From positions 1-64,000 of the forward strand of contig JADGJC010000151.1 in NCBI GenBank assembly GCA_027596075.1: a stretch of 64,000 bases of DNA, written 5' to 3'. This DNA is from Rhizophlyctis rosea (taxonomy: Eukaryota > Chytridiomycota > Chytridiomycetes > Rhizophlyctidales > Rhizophlyctidaceae). The notes beneath the pieces were generated by a model. That model had not been told where the DNA came from. It saw nothing but the letters and a program-made list of their open reading frames with translations, and searched no databases. Numbering within the stretch: position 1 is the stretch's first letter; every line of letters starts with the position of its first letter. Below are positions 13,085-24,578 of the stretch, piece after piece. A program made the position numbers and the translations under genes.

Positions 13085-13804
13085 ATGGGGCCCATGCTCT
13101 ACGACATGCAACACTATCGAGAACAGGGTAACGACCTCATAACATCCTTCCTAATATCCCTAGAAGTACCCCTCCACCCCCGCCTCCTCCACCCCCTCAC
13201 ACCAGACCCCCTCCTCCTCCAAACCGCAAAAACAAACCTACCCCCCTTCCTCCTCTCCAACATCGCCTTCGCAAACCTCTCTAAACCCAACCTAAACAAA
13301 GAAGAATCCCTCATAGACGCCCTAGCGGCAGGCGAATTTGGCTGGGCAAAAGAAGAATGCAATGAAGGGGCATTAGGAGATGCTGTTGCGGAGTTTGAGG
13401 AATGGTTGGAGGAGTTTGATCCGCGGTATCCGCATTTTTATGGGAAGGGGAAGTTGTGGCATCCTCGTGATGTGGGCGAGTCGCAGATTGTGAGGATGTA
13501 TCGGAAGGCTCTTGTGGAGGAGTTTGGTGATAAGAGGAGAGCGTTGAATATTACTTTAGGGGAATTTGATAGGCAGTATGCTAAAGTGCTGCTGGGGAGT
13601 TTGGCATCTCCGACGGAGGATCGGAGAATGTCAGAAATTGTCGATGAGTTCTTTGAAACGGATGTGCCGGCATTACGGAGAGCGTCTGCTCCTCCGTCGC
13701 CGACAAAGTCGTCGTCACCTACTAGTCCATCGGCGTTCTTCATGAATAAGGTTCGGTTGGGAGTTGGGTTCTTGAATAACTCGATCAAAATAGCGTCGAA
13801 ATAG
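13085..13804 (+). CDS. Uncharacterised 239-residue protein
   Basis: A single-exon gene, ATG 13085 to TAG 13802-13804. The protein is mostly alpha-helical and acidic, with a motif-like centre (WLEEFDPRYPHFYGKGKLWH) and a Ser/Pro-rich segment near residues 200-215. No signal peptide or membrane segment is obvious. I do not recognise the family. Its coding strand changes sharply from C-rich in the first half to G-rich in the second, a pattern shared with many genes here, which supports it being a genuine gene. It is divergent from the RhoGAP-like gene. Confidence 0.7.
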   Translation: MGPMLYDMQHYREQGNDLITSFLISLEVPLHPRLLHPLTPDPLLLQTAKTNLPPFLLSNIAFANLSKPNLNKEESLIDALAAGEFGWAKEECNEGALGDAVAEFEEWLEEFDPRYPHFYGKGKLWHPRDVGESQIVRMYRKALVEEFGDKRRALNITLGEFDRQYAKVLLGSLASPTEDRRMSEIVDEFFETDVPALRRASAPPSPTKSSSPTSPSAFFMNKVRLGVGFLNNSIKIASK

Positions 13805-14213
13805 TTGTTTTGCCAGTGCCTGTAGTTTAGATACCCTATCCCTCAACAAGTGTATTACAGCATGTACATACTCATGGGATCCAGAAGAACAATGGACATA
13901 AATTGTTGCATAATGGAAACAATCAGAGACCACTTTTGGAGGCAATGCGGATTGCTTATGTCAGCTAAGCATGATGCTCCCAACTCGCTTATACACTCAC
14001 ATCACCCATCATCCTCCCAAATAGAGACTATGTCATGGTGCTTGGCAGTGTGCGTCTTAAGCTTTACTACCATTGCTGATTTTTGTGGCCCCCTTCTTTC
14101 TTCAAAGGAGGAAACTACATATCAATATAACGATAACGGCAACAATAAGCCCATCCAGGTCGAGACTCAGTCTAGGAGGGCTGTTGCCAGCCATCCGGAT
14201 GCTTGTCCTGCAT
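13805..14213. other. Intergenic, no gene seen
   Basis: The convergent 3' flanks of the 239-residue protein gene and the small membrane protein gene. No sustained coding frame. Confidence 0.45.
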
Positions 14214-14681
14214 CTAAACCCAGCTAGATTCCAAATGATGGTAGTAGGCGGGAGGTGCAGGCCCTTCGGCAACCACCCTGCCATGAATCTGGGGTTGCAA
14301 CGCAACATCTCTTCTTTCGCGCTGTCTCCCGCGAATGCATCCCCAGCCAATGCAACAACAGAAAACCACCACAAGGCCGATAATGACCATAGCGATTGAG
14401 ATGTTTTCCATCCCTAGAGTTGAGTCCGAGTCGGAGGAATTATCAACGTAGCTCTTGTTACCGAAGCCGGGGCAGATGCCGACGAAGCCAGTCTCTTCTT
14501 GTTTGAAGAACATGTCAAGGGAGTCTGGCACGATGCGTTGTTGTGTTAGGGTGGTGCTGGTTGGGCTTTCCCCGATGGTCTCTGTCCCAGCACATTCGCC
14601 GCTTCCTGTCTTGGCATCCCACGAAATGTCTCCTGTATCTTCTTGTGTCCTTTCGCTGTCGGGGTCTCTATGCCGCAGGAC
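14214..14681 (-). CDS. Single-pass membrane protein with PPAYY tail (3' exon)
   Basis: The minus-strand frame from a plausible acceptor (tag at 14684-14682) runs to TAG at 14214. It encodes a polar Ser/Thr-rich ectodomain-like part with a CPGFGNKS segment, then a strongly hydrophobic helix (ISIAMVIIGLVVVFCCCIGW), a basic stop-transfer run (RGRQRERR) and a short tail with APPAYYHH. PPxY motifs bind WW domains of Nedd4/Rsp5-type ubiquitin ligases, so the tail may recruit such a ligase (inference). The 5' exon(s), expected to carry a signal peptide, lie somewhere in 14682-15000 but I could not define them. No family is recognised. Confidence 0.5.
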   Translation of the reverse strand, partial: VLRHRDPDSERTQEDTGDISWDAKTGSGECAGTETIGESPTSTTLTQQRIVPDSLDMFFKQEETGFVGICPGFGNKSYVDNSSDSDSTLGMENISIAMVIIGLVVVFCCCIGWGCIRGRQRERRDVALQPQIHGRVVAEGPAPPAYYHHLESSWV

Positions 14682-16036
14682 CTACCGCCCTATTGATTGG
14701 TAGTCTGATCTTGGTAAGTCAATGCGACCCGCTGATTGCACCTGCTTATGAATGGTTCAAGGTTTCCGCTTTTCTTCTCAAAGTGCCTGTCATGACATAT
14801 TACCATTCAGACCACCGGACCAAACGTAAACACCACCTCCACAACACACACCATTGCATCCAATACCTCCTTCTTCCCATCCCAGATACTCAACATCTCC
14901 AACTCGATCATCTTCACCCTTTTAGACCATGGACCTTACGCACGTCTCCGCCTGTCAACACCTTAATGAAGGTGGTGATACGGTGATAGCGTTAGTTAGA
15001 GTGCTGGGTGGGGTAATGGTAGAATTAGAAGACATTTTGCTTTGAATTGTTGTGAATGGGCGCGGAGACGGAAGAGGGTAAGGTTGCGGTGGGCAGGGTG
15101 GTGCCAAATTGATATCTGCATGATATATGTATGAAGATCTTGCAAGCTATCCCTCATTGGGGAGAGGATTGGATTTGATTCTTTCACGCGTTTTGGAAAG
15201 TTGGCTCCTCGCCGTCCATGGTTGGCCAACCCAACATTGCATAGGCAACCTGAACGGCTGCGGACACGGAAATGTTAAACATATCAAATAGAAGTCACGG
15301 ATCTCACGGATCGGCTATGCTAGTGATTGGGAATCACTGATATGGCACATTGCGTCAGACCATCACGCTGACCATCCATAGTTTAGGACAGCAAGCTTGG
15401 GAAAGTGGCACACTAATCGTGAGCGTCTGCAAACTAAATGACACACTTTAGGGATTTGAGCAACTGACCAGGAGAGTCTGCTCTATGGACCAATCAGCTG
15501 TTGACCGGGACTCCACATGGCTGTCGGAACGACCCAACGGTGCAGGGGCCAGGCACAAACTGGACCGCGGTTGACTGGCTGGACGTGTAAGGACGTCCAC
15601 ACGCTCACCCACCATCAAGAGGAGGCCGTCCGCCGCGCGCATTTCCATGTCAGAAAATGACTGGACCAAATGGAGTTGCCCTTGGGATAACACCTTGAAC
15701 ATCGTTATCCATACTATTGCTCGGCAGGGAGGAATATATTGCTGGAGCCTGGAGCACGACAAAGCTGGAAGGCACTGCATGTGGCTTACGTCAGCCAGCC
15801 AATGGGGAAGGGCCATACAACAGGGTGCACCTCGACGCATCTCCACCAACCCATCGAGGCTCTCCGCGCAAATGTTGAATGATGTAGCAAGACGAGAGAC
15901 CCTCTCGGAGTGTCATTTTGTCAAAACCTGACAGAGCTTCTGTTCTTCGGAACTGATATACGTCCACTCGCGCACCAGCACAAGAGCACATTTACCAGTT
16001 CCAACTACTTCCAACACTCCTGTCGGTCATATCAAA
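14682..16036. other. Intergenic, with undefined 5' part of the minus gene
   Basis: The left 300 bases probably contain the first exon(s) and promoter of the membrane protein at 14214-14681. The rest leads to the Hsp70-like gene at 16037. Several short open frames overlap each other on both strands without protein-like features. Nothing else was recognised. Confidence 0.4.
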
Positions 16037-18132
16037 ATGGCTGGCACCAGGGAAATAACACTTTTGCGCGGACACCAATACTTCCTTCTACTGTTCTTAC
16101 TCATTCTCATCCTATATGAACCTGCATCAGTTCATGCAAAAAGGCGAAGCTGGCCGACAGACCCTATCATTGGAATCGATTTCGGTAGTACCACGAGGTA
16201 AATAGAGACTGGCCCCCCATGGCAAATACTTGAAGATTTTTTTTGTTGTTACTCGCTGGCTTGCACGCGCAGCAACTTGATGGGTCTTTCTGATCCGTTT
16301 GCTGACTTATCCTGGCCATCAAACAATCAGTCATGTGGCAGTTTACCGAGACAGCGAAGTCAAAGTCATTGCCACCATCCCCTCCTACGTCGCCTTCGAC
16401 ACCAACGGCACCGCCATCATCGGTCATGCCGCAAAGGGTTTATCTCTCACAGATCCAGAAAACACCATATTTGGCATGCGAAACCTCCTAGGACGGAACT
16501 TCACCGATTCAGCCGTGCAAGCAGCTGTCACTCGTTTCCCATTCCAAGTTGTAGAACAGGAGGGGATGCCTTATGTTGGGATCAAGGTCATGGGAGGACA
16601 GAAGACGTTTTCGCCTGTGGAAATTGCAGCATTTACGTTAGGCAAATTGAAAGAGGCGGCGGAACAATACTTGGGTGAGGAAGTCAAACGCGCAGGTACC
16701 TAACTCTTTTTTCTGTCTTCCTACTTCACCCCAACACTCTCAGAAGTACCTAACTCCACCCGCAGTCATCAGCACGCCCGACCGCTCGAAGAATCAAAGG
16801 GCCCTAGAAGAAGCGGGCGATAAAGCTGGTCTCCGCATCTGGTCCATGGGGAACGAACACATCTACGCCGGAATTGGTGTCGGTTTGGACAAAGTCTTCG
16901 GATCGGTGTATCTCTACCTGGATGTGGGAGATCTGGATGTGCATGTTGGAATTGTGGAGGCTAGTTATGGAGTGTTTGAGACGTTGGCAAGGCGGAGTGA
17001 TTGGGAGGCTGGTGAGTGGGAGGGTAGAGGGGGTTTTTGTGAATGTTGCTCTTTTGAGGATGAAAACGACGGATAGGTATTTTTCTGATGCTGTTTGTTT
17101 TGGTTTGTTTCTATCTTTGTCATTCCCTCATTTGTTTTAGGTGGGTATGACTTCTATGACCGCGTGGTTGATGCTCTAGTCAAGGGACATGCAAAGCTGC
17201 CCGAGGTGGAACCACTCTACAAAGATGGCATACATCAGCTGCGACAGGCAGTAGAGAACGCCCCATTACATCTCCTATCCCACCCCTGGGTCCAACTCCC
17301 CGTCAACAACCGCTGGGACCCTCCACACCTCACCAGCGCCCTCTTCAAAAATGCTACCAAAGACCTCCTCTCTAAAATCGAACACTTGGTCGACGGCGCT
17401 ATCAAAGAAGCTAACCTCACCAAAACAGACATAACCCACATCATCCTCAGAGGTCCAATAACCCGCACCCCTTCCCTTCGCCACCTCCTCAACACCTACT
17501 TCGACGGCACCCTCCCAACTCTCTTGGCAATGGGTCCACTACCCGACCACGCAGTCGTACACGGAACAGCACTCCACGCAAAAGACCTCCAAACCCCACC
17601 CCGAGACGTCATCATCTGCGACCCGGCACCCCTCCACCTCGGTATAGCATCCAAAACAGGCCACATGATCCGTTTCGCAAAACGAAACTCATGCTACAGA
17701 CCAGAAGTGTCCAAACCATTCACTACGTACCGGACTAATCAAACATCCGTCCTAGTCGAAATATACGCCGGAGAACGACCGTTGGTGAAAGATAACTTCC
17801 TTATTGGGAAATTCGTGTTAGATGGTATCACACCTGCACGGGCGGGTGAAGCGCGGATTGAGGTACGGATGGAGTTTGATTATCAGCCCGAGGAGGTGTG
17901 GGTGGTTGATTTGGGGAGTGGGAGGAATGCTAGCTATCAGTTTGGTTCTGAGTGGATGCCGGTGTCGTGGGAGGAAGTAGAGAAGGCGGTTAGGGAAGCG
18001 GAGGAGCGATGGGAGGAGGATGAAGTTATTTGGGATGAGTTTTGGGCGGAGGAAGGACGTGAGGGATTTGTACATAAGTTGGGAGAACCTGATTTAGACG
18101 CTCCACAGGCAGTGGGTCACGATGAGTTGTAG
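16037..18132 (+). CDS. Divergent ER-lumenal Hsp70 with HDEL
   Basis: Four exons (16037-16197, 16331-16695, 16766-17011, 17141-18132) give 587 residues. An N-terminal hydrophobic signal (about 13-34, ending SVHA) and a C-terminal HDEL place it in the ER lumen. The Hsp70 order is clear: phosphate-1 loop IGIDFGSTTS (45-54), ATPase lobes, then a substrate-binding beta domain (PLHLGIASKTGHMIRF; YAGERPLVKDNFLIGKFVL). Key ATPase motifs are altered. The phosphate-2 loop DLGGGTFDVS is replaced by LDVGDLDVHVG (about 226-237), the INEPTAAA segment by MGNEHIYAG, and the adenosine loop GGSTRIP by RGPITRT (about 361-367). The lid is short (about 80 residues). It is therefore not standard BiP. It may be a weak or non-ATPase chaperone, or act like Lhs1/GRP170-type partners. 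Family membership is firm; activity is uncertain. Confidence 0.9.
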
Positions 18133-18279
18133 ATACAGAACAGACGTAATGAATATCTTTGCTGGGACGCACTGTGTGTATGTAAACACACCCACATATA
18201 ATACACATTCACCATAATTTACCATCACTCTATACAAAGCAAAACTCCCAAAAACACCCCTCCCCTACTAAAGAATCTC

Positions 18280-20139
18280 CTACGATTTACAAACATGCAC
18301 CCTCAACTCCGAATCCTCCCCACCACTTAATACAAACCCATCCGCCCAATCCAATGCCAACACCTTCCCCCACTCCCCACCTTCATTCTTCCCACCCGAC
18401 AACGAATACAACGGCGTCGTGCTCCGAATATCCCACACCTTAATCGTGCCGTCGTAAGACCCGCTCGCGAGGGTGTAGATGCTGGTTGGGGACCAGGAGA
18501 CGGAGGAGACCCAGTTTTTGTGGGAAGCGAGTTTTAGTTTTACTACGAGGCCCTCTGAGAGGTGTGAGTTGATGTGTCAGTTGTGAGTAGTTCAAGGAAG
18601 CAATGACATGGAGTGCTCGAAAGAATACTTACCTTGGACGCGAGGATCCCATAATCGGAGGAGGTTGTCGGTATGTCCAGTAACCAACAATCCTGATCTT
18701 TCTGAATGGTCCGCATCAAGGATTGTAACTTCACAGTTCTAAAAAATCCAATTGTTATAAGTCGACAAGAGAATCGAGGTGCAGTGGCACAACCAAATAC
18801 GACACGCGGATGTCTGAACTTACCATGGTGGACGTATTTGCGCCGCTGTCCATATCCCACACTCTAACGGAATGATCGTATCCTCCACTATACACTTTAC
18901 CGGCGAACGCCGACCCTTGGTCAAATACTATGGAAGATACTGCTCCAACGTGCGCATCCAAGACCGAAACAGCTCGCTGCCTTCAAATGTCAATTTCCGT
19001 CCGTCGCTCACAGTCCAAAATGCAACCACAGACCTTGACAAAAGCTGCCCGACCCTCCGTGCGTCTTCTTTTCCGTGGCCCACTCTCCTCCTCCTCCTCC
19101 TCCTCATCGCCTCCCTCATCCTCCGCCGTGAAATATACGTTGATCGCCCCGCCATATGTTGCTGCCGCAAACTGAGCATTTTCCATTAGTATTTGAACCA
19201 TCAAAGTGGATGGACATTTGATGCTCGACTTACGTGTGATCCCGACGCGTTAACTGCTATCGATTCTACACTTCCAGTTTGCTCTGCGGTGGTGAAAGCC
19301 AACCGAGTCTTGTTCGAGCTGGTTGCATACTCCCACCCGCACACTCGCCCATCCAGCCCACCCGACAAGAGACGCAGCGTTTCACTTGCTGTTGCGATCG
19401 ACTTCAATCAATATGTTCTTTGAACTACACTGGAAGAAGAGACACTTATGCAAACCTTGGCCTTGACCCGCTTCAATCCACGCCGTGCTCTTCACCGCCT
19501 TTTCATGAGCTTGCAATACCGCCACGCAGTTGCCCGACCGATCCCAGATGCGCGCATGGTTATCATATGAGCCTGTCGCTACATAGGGACTGGTTCTTCC
19601 ATTAGACATGTGCTCCGTCAATCCATTTCACACTGTCGCCACAAACCTCGTTCTGCTGGCCCTGACCGCGCATATCCAATCGTCATGTTTGAATGAAGCA
19701 GTGTGTTTGGGTGGGATGGTGGATTCTACGTATTCAACATCTAGAATGTTTTCCTATTGAAGTTCACATTAGTCAACGGTCTTCTCGACCTCGTCAGTTA
19801 AGTGGACGTACAGTGGATAAACCATGAGAGTTGAGGTATGCTTGTAAGCTTGTGGTGAGGAATTTGCCGTCGATAAGGAAGGAAAATGGGATGGGTTTTG
19901 CTGAAAAATGCAGAGTGTTATTCCGCAGGTCTGGGGTCCCAAGTGCAGGGAGTCAAAAACCTACCCGCTGCAAGAAGGTGGTTTACGATGCCCGACAACT
20001 CGTAACGTTTCAGACGAGCGGGCACCAAGATGGGAGCGTCCGTTATGGCATACTTTTGCTGCTTTGTATGGAAGCGAACTTGAACCTGCGCTCCCTCCGC
20101 CTGTTCCTTTAAGGTTTGCTCGGTCCCTTCAGTTGACAT
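18280..20139 (-). CDS. YTM1: Ribosome biogenesis WD-repeat protein YTM1/WDR12
   Basis: The minus-strand gene starts at ATG 20139 and ends at TAG 18280-18282, with about seven introns. The first exon encodes the NLE domain (QVQVRFHTKQQKYAITDAPI, then RLKRYELSGIVNHLL), which in this family binds the MIDAS domain of the AAA-ATPase Rea1/Midasin. WD repeats follow, for example SYDNHARIWDRSGN, GGLDGRVCGWEYA, GGYDHSVRVWDMDSG, GHTDNLLRLWDPRV and GSYDGTIKVWDI. An acidic insert (EDEGGDEEEEEEE, then PRKRRR) lies between repeats. The protein belongs to the PeBoW/Nop7-Erb1-Ytm1 complex that matures the 60S subunit in the nucleolus. It is tail-to-tail with the Hsp70-like gene (147 bases apart). Confidence 0.93.
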
Positions 20140-20642
20140 TATGCAAGTTCGGAAGTGAATGGGTATGTGTTAAAAATAACCTCTGTTCATTTTACAAAAT
20201 GCCAAAAACAAATTCAAGGAGGTCCGACATGTGGCTGGTTTGTGGCGGCATTCTTGGATGTGGCGGCACTGTGGCTGTTGTCCGGCCAATCGGTCATATG
20301 GTGGCACGGAAGATGATGGTGCATCGAGTCGCGAGCGTTTCCCCAGCCGTTTCCCCACCCTTTCCCACGCCATCTACATTGCAATCTGCTCGTGGGAAAT
20401 TGTCAACATTACTTCCCTGTCTTCTGGATATCGCTTTCTGTACGGTCTGTTCTTTTTGTCTGCTCTTTTTTGCTGTCATCGCTGTCGTCAGTTGTATCCT
20501 TCCGATGCTGGCGCGAACGGCTCGAAGCTGGTAGGTGTTGAAGTCCTCACCGAAGCTGTGGATTATAGAGAGAGTATCAACTCGGAAAGGCCTTTCCCAC
20601 ACTTCCAGAACAACAACCGGCAACGATTCATCTCCGAAAACA
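20140..20642. promoter_or_regulatory. Divergent promoter, YTM1 / MYND gene
   Basis: A 503-base gap between two head-to-head starts. ORFs present here have no protein-like features. The promoters of both genes must lie within it. Confidence 0.5.
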
Positions 20643-21849
20643 ATGAGCTTACAAGGCGAAGATCTGGCGAAGCATCGCGACCCTGCAGGACGTCGCATCC
20701 ACCACCTCGCGTTTACTTGCGCACACTGCGGGAACCAAAACAACAACCTACTTCTCTGCTCGAACTGCCGCTCGGTCCGCTACTGCAACCAAAAGAATCA
20801 AAAAGCGCACTGGAAACAGCACAAAAAAATATGCAGGAAAACACGCGAGAACGTCCGTGATCTCGTGAAGAAGTTGCAAGCCGAAATGAGACAATGCGAC
20901 ATTGAATATGAGAAAGAGGGAATCGTATACCCTACGGCGCATCTCTACAAAGATGTTCAGCCGTCTGGAAACACACAGTGGTCATTGGACTCAGATGAGA
21001 ACCCAGCTGATGGTGCGGTAGCAGTCCAGTGAGTTTTTCTCCTGACGGCCTGCCTGCAAATCACAACCGTGATCAGCCTGTGTGATTTTGGTTTTTTCCT
21101 TGCTTTCCAGATTACCTTTCCTCGAATTCCAACTCAAATCATTCAAAACGCGGGACGTACTCCTGGATGCTTTTGACAGAGCATTACAGCTCTTCGACTG
21201 GGCTACCAATGCAACGACACTGTGCCTGTCCAACAAATACAACTTGCAAGCTCACATCGCATCCCTGTCCCTCCGCCTCAACCAAGACGGAGGTTGCTAC
21301 AACTTCCTCAAATGGTACATGACCGTCCCCCCATCCACCGTCTTTCACGACATGAAAGACCAGAACGTTCTCGAGCTCATCAAGGCGGACCCGCTGGAGG
21401 ACCCCCAAAACCTCCCTCAAACGAACGATCTGCACTTGCTCGTGGCATTGGTCCTACTCAAATTGAGGATGCTACTGGACAAACAAGACATGGAAGCCGA
21501 CTGGCAAAGGCAAATGGAGGCTAAGGAGGGTAACACTCCTGCCACTCCACCGAACATCACGTACCGCTCCTCCATCCTGGCCTTCAAACCCTTCCCATGG
21601 CTCGACGTTGCAGCCGTACCGCTTGACCACCACATCACCACCCTCTTCGACCGCGTGAACCGCACCAACAAGCACTTCTGGAAGATCCTCATCAGCCCCG
21701 GAGGGCACCTCGACGCGACGGTACCGCTGCAACCTGAAGAAGGCGGTCTGATGGAGGCCCAGGCGATGCTGCAGAAGTGCTTTGATGCGTGGGTCGAGAC
21801 GTGTGGGGCGGTCGAGTGGGTCAGGAAGAAGGTTGGTGGTACTGGGTGA
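20643..21849 (+). CDS. MYND-type zinc-finger protein
   Basis: Two exons (20643-21028, 21111-21849; intron of 82 bases) give 374 residues. Residues about 25-63 are a MYND finger: CAHC, CSNC, YCNQKNQKAHW, then H...C (HKKIC), with all zinc ligands present. MYND fingers bind proline-rich peptides. The rest is a helical fungal-specific region with conserved-looking aromatic blocks (GGCYNFLKWYMTVPP; FKPFPWLDVAAVPLDHH). No SET domain is present, so it is not a SMYD methyltransferase. The function of this subfamily is unknown to me. ATG 20643 is the first in the exon frame and directly precedes the finger region. Confidence 0.88.
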
Positions 21850-22278
21850 GGGATGGTGGGGAAGGGTTGAGTGGTGGGAAAAAGGGGTCTCGGCGGATGC
21901 AACATTTGCAAATATATAAGAAAGGAGTTTGCTTTTCCATTATTTACTGTTCCAGAGGTAGCATCAAGATCTCATCGCGAATTTTCGTTGCCATTCCACC
22001 CCTGACCCCTTCCAGCCACCAAATCTCCCCACACCAAATTTCACCACCCAACATCATCACTTCATAACTTGCCCTCACCCCGCTATTATTATACAAAATT
22101 AATTCAAAGAGCGCAAAAAACCACTAAACCCCCACAATCATCCATCAACCCCCTTCCACCCCCTCCAAATCGCCTCTATATCAACATATGCAAAAAACAA
22201 AAACAACACAAACATCAATTACCAAAAGTCATCCCCACAAAAATAAATAAACCCCGCCGAAAGAAAAATCATCACAAA
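21850..22278. other. Convergent 3' flanks
   Basis: An A/C-rich, low-complexity region between the MYND gene and the lipid phosphotransferase gene. It contains oligo-A and CCCC runs. No gene was seen. Confidence 0.5.
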
Positions 22279-24578
22279 TCAAACATGCGCGGCTTTCTTA
22301 TACGGAATCCTAAAACACTCAATCCCCAAATGCGTACAAAAGCGATCAATCACGACCGTCGCCCAGTGGAGGTAGGACCCTACCGCCCAGAGGAAGAAGG
22401 CCACGAGGTAGTAGTATTCGCCTTCGGGGGTTAGGATTGGTGATCTAGAAAAAAAAAAGAATGAAATGTTATGTTGGAAGAAGCTGAATATGGGATTACG
22501 TATGAAGGGGTGATTACGTACATGCCGAAAAGGAAAGGAGCATTGACGAGCGTCGTTCCGAGAATGAGCGGGATGAGGAGGTGTGAGAAGGTTGGGTACG
22601 GTTGGTGCGTTACGTGGGAGAGGATGATCAACGTCTACATCGCGATGGAAATAAATGGATGAGCAACCCTCCCATCACGTGGAATTTTCCGTAAACCACG
22701 ACCGTAACATTCTGCCCACCGCGGAGCCGAAGCGATCCCACACCAAAGCCCCCCCAACGATCACCACCAAAAGCAACACAAACAAACTCACCGCAATCCT
22801 CCCAAAAATAACCCCAGTAGTCGACAAAAACAACACCAAATGCCCTTCCTCCAAAACCCCACTCAAAGGACTCCCCAACCACCCAACCACCCCACCAACA
22901 AACCACAAAAACGGTACCGTCCCCCACATCGCCCTCCTGAAACTCAACCCCTTACTCCTACAAGCCTCATACACCCTCCAAACACTAACAGGAATCTGCG
23001 TCGTGATCATCAAAAATACTAATCCGAAGAGTAGGACTGAGGCAAGTGCCCATGTTTCCGGGAAAAGAGAAGAGAGGAAAGGAGCGGAAGTGGAAATGGG
23101 ACGCCACCAGATTTCGTGTCCGAAAATACCAGACATGCAGAGCATTATACAGGCTATGACGAGGCCTTCCGTTGGGCCGTTGATGTAGCCGAGGTAGAGG
23201 GAGCCGGTGTAGTAGTTTTCCCAGGTGGAAAAGAAGAAGACTATGGTGGCTGTGATGAGTTTGGATGAGTGGTGAAATCTGAGATATGTTTTGAATGGCG
23301 AAGTGCGGAAGTGTTTGCAAAGACACTTACTGACGCCGACGATCGTGACGGTACCCCATGATAGGCCCATTCCGATACCAGCGGCTTGAATCATGGACCC
23401 GAACTGCAATTGATGGTGAGTTCATTCATGCACGATGAAAGCAAAGGAAACACACAACAACTAAGTACACATACAGCCGCATTAAGTGAATCCACACCAC
23501 TGCAAAAAGAAAACACACCCATCATCAGCAAAACATCATACACAAACCCTTCACGTCCGAAACCCCCAAAAAACTCACTGATCAAACAACTCTCCCAAAG
23601 GCGAACTAGACCCCGTCCTCCTAGCCTGCTTCCCATCAACATTATCAAAAGTGCTGTACATCCACAACCCCAACGCAAAACTGAAGTAGATCCATCCGGG
23701 TCCTTGGGTGACCATGTCGGGCGTGTAGATTAGCATGATGGCTATATTTGCTAGGACCCAGACGAAGCCGAGGAGGGTTATGAGATTTGGGCTGTGGTGG
23801 TATTGAGTTAGTATTGGAGTGAGCGTAGTGGTGGGAGTTTGAAAAGGGACTTACGCCATCCATCGGGGGAAGAGGGTTGTTGCGAATTCCCAGTAGTGGC
23901 GGAGGACGTAGTTGGAGAGTGGAGACTGCGTGATGGGTTTGGTTAGGGTGCGCTGTGGAAGAGGGTATGATATGGATGTTCTGTTGGCACACCTTGTCGA
24001 TGGAGGAGTACTTGTAGAACTTCAATCCTTGTAGTGCCTCGTCGGAAACGTAGTCAACATCCCAAAACCAATGCCGCTGTGGCCTGATGAATGGTGATAA
24101 GAGGACTGTTGTCATCATTCAGCCGTGTCTGAATTCGACAAACTCACCCCCTGAAAAGAGGATCGTACTTCTTCTCCACCTTGAGCATCTCGGCTTTAGG
24201 GTTCGAGGTTTCCACCTCCTCTACGTATTCTTTAGCTATGCTACCGCGTTTAGAAGGTGTATTCGACCCGGAAGGTGAGGTAGACGACACTGGCCGCTTC
24301 CGTCTTTGACGCGGAGTGGTAGCGGGGGACTCGGAGCCGGATTCGTGGACGCCGTTCGTCCCGTTCGCGTGTCCGTTCTCACGCGATGTTTGAGATCGTG
24401 TTTGCGCCAGGTTGGGCAATGTGCAGGGGGGGTGGGGTGGCTGGGTGAGATATAAGAGTGCGGTATGGGGGCGCAAACAAGGGTTGGCAGGTGATATATT
24501 GTTTGCAGGGCTTTGGTCGAGTGGGTTCGACTGGGTTGGGGTAAAGGTTAAGGCGTTGTGAGCAAGTGGGTGGGTCAC
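22279..24578 (-). CDS. Choline/ethanolamine phosphotransferase
   Basis: A multi-exon minus-strand gene ending at TGA 22279-22281. It carries the CDP-alcohol phosphotransferase signature DG-x2-AR-x8-G-x3-D-x3-D, read as DGKQARR, then SSSPLGELFD, then HGVDSLNAA. An intron falls between the two aspartate-containing halves. Upstream is YVSDEALQGLKFYKYSSIDK, typical of the CPT1/EPT1 N-terminus. Downstream are many membrane helices, including STWENYYTGSLYLGYINGPT, a block typical of this family. The C-terminus contains SPILTPEGEYYYLVAFFLW and ends IPYKKAAHV. It catalyses the last step of the Kennedy pathway in ER membranes (CDP-choline or CDP-ethanolamine plus diacylglycerol). Head-group preference cannot be read. 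The Ser-rich 5' exon is open to 24578 but has no clear ATG, so the true start may be further upstream behind an intron, or at Met 24188. Confidence 0.9.

Noticed and set aside
22069..22434. An open plus-strand frame rich in Lys/His/Pro
   Set aside because: It lies in A/C-rich 3' flank and over the end of the phosphotransferase gene; no protein-like pattern.
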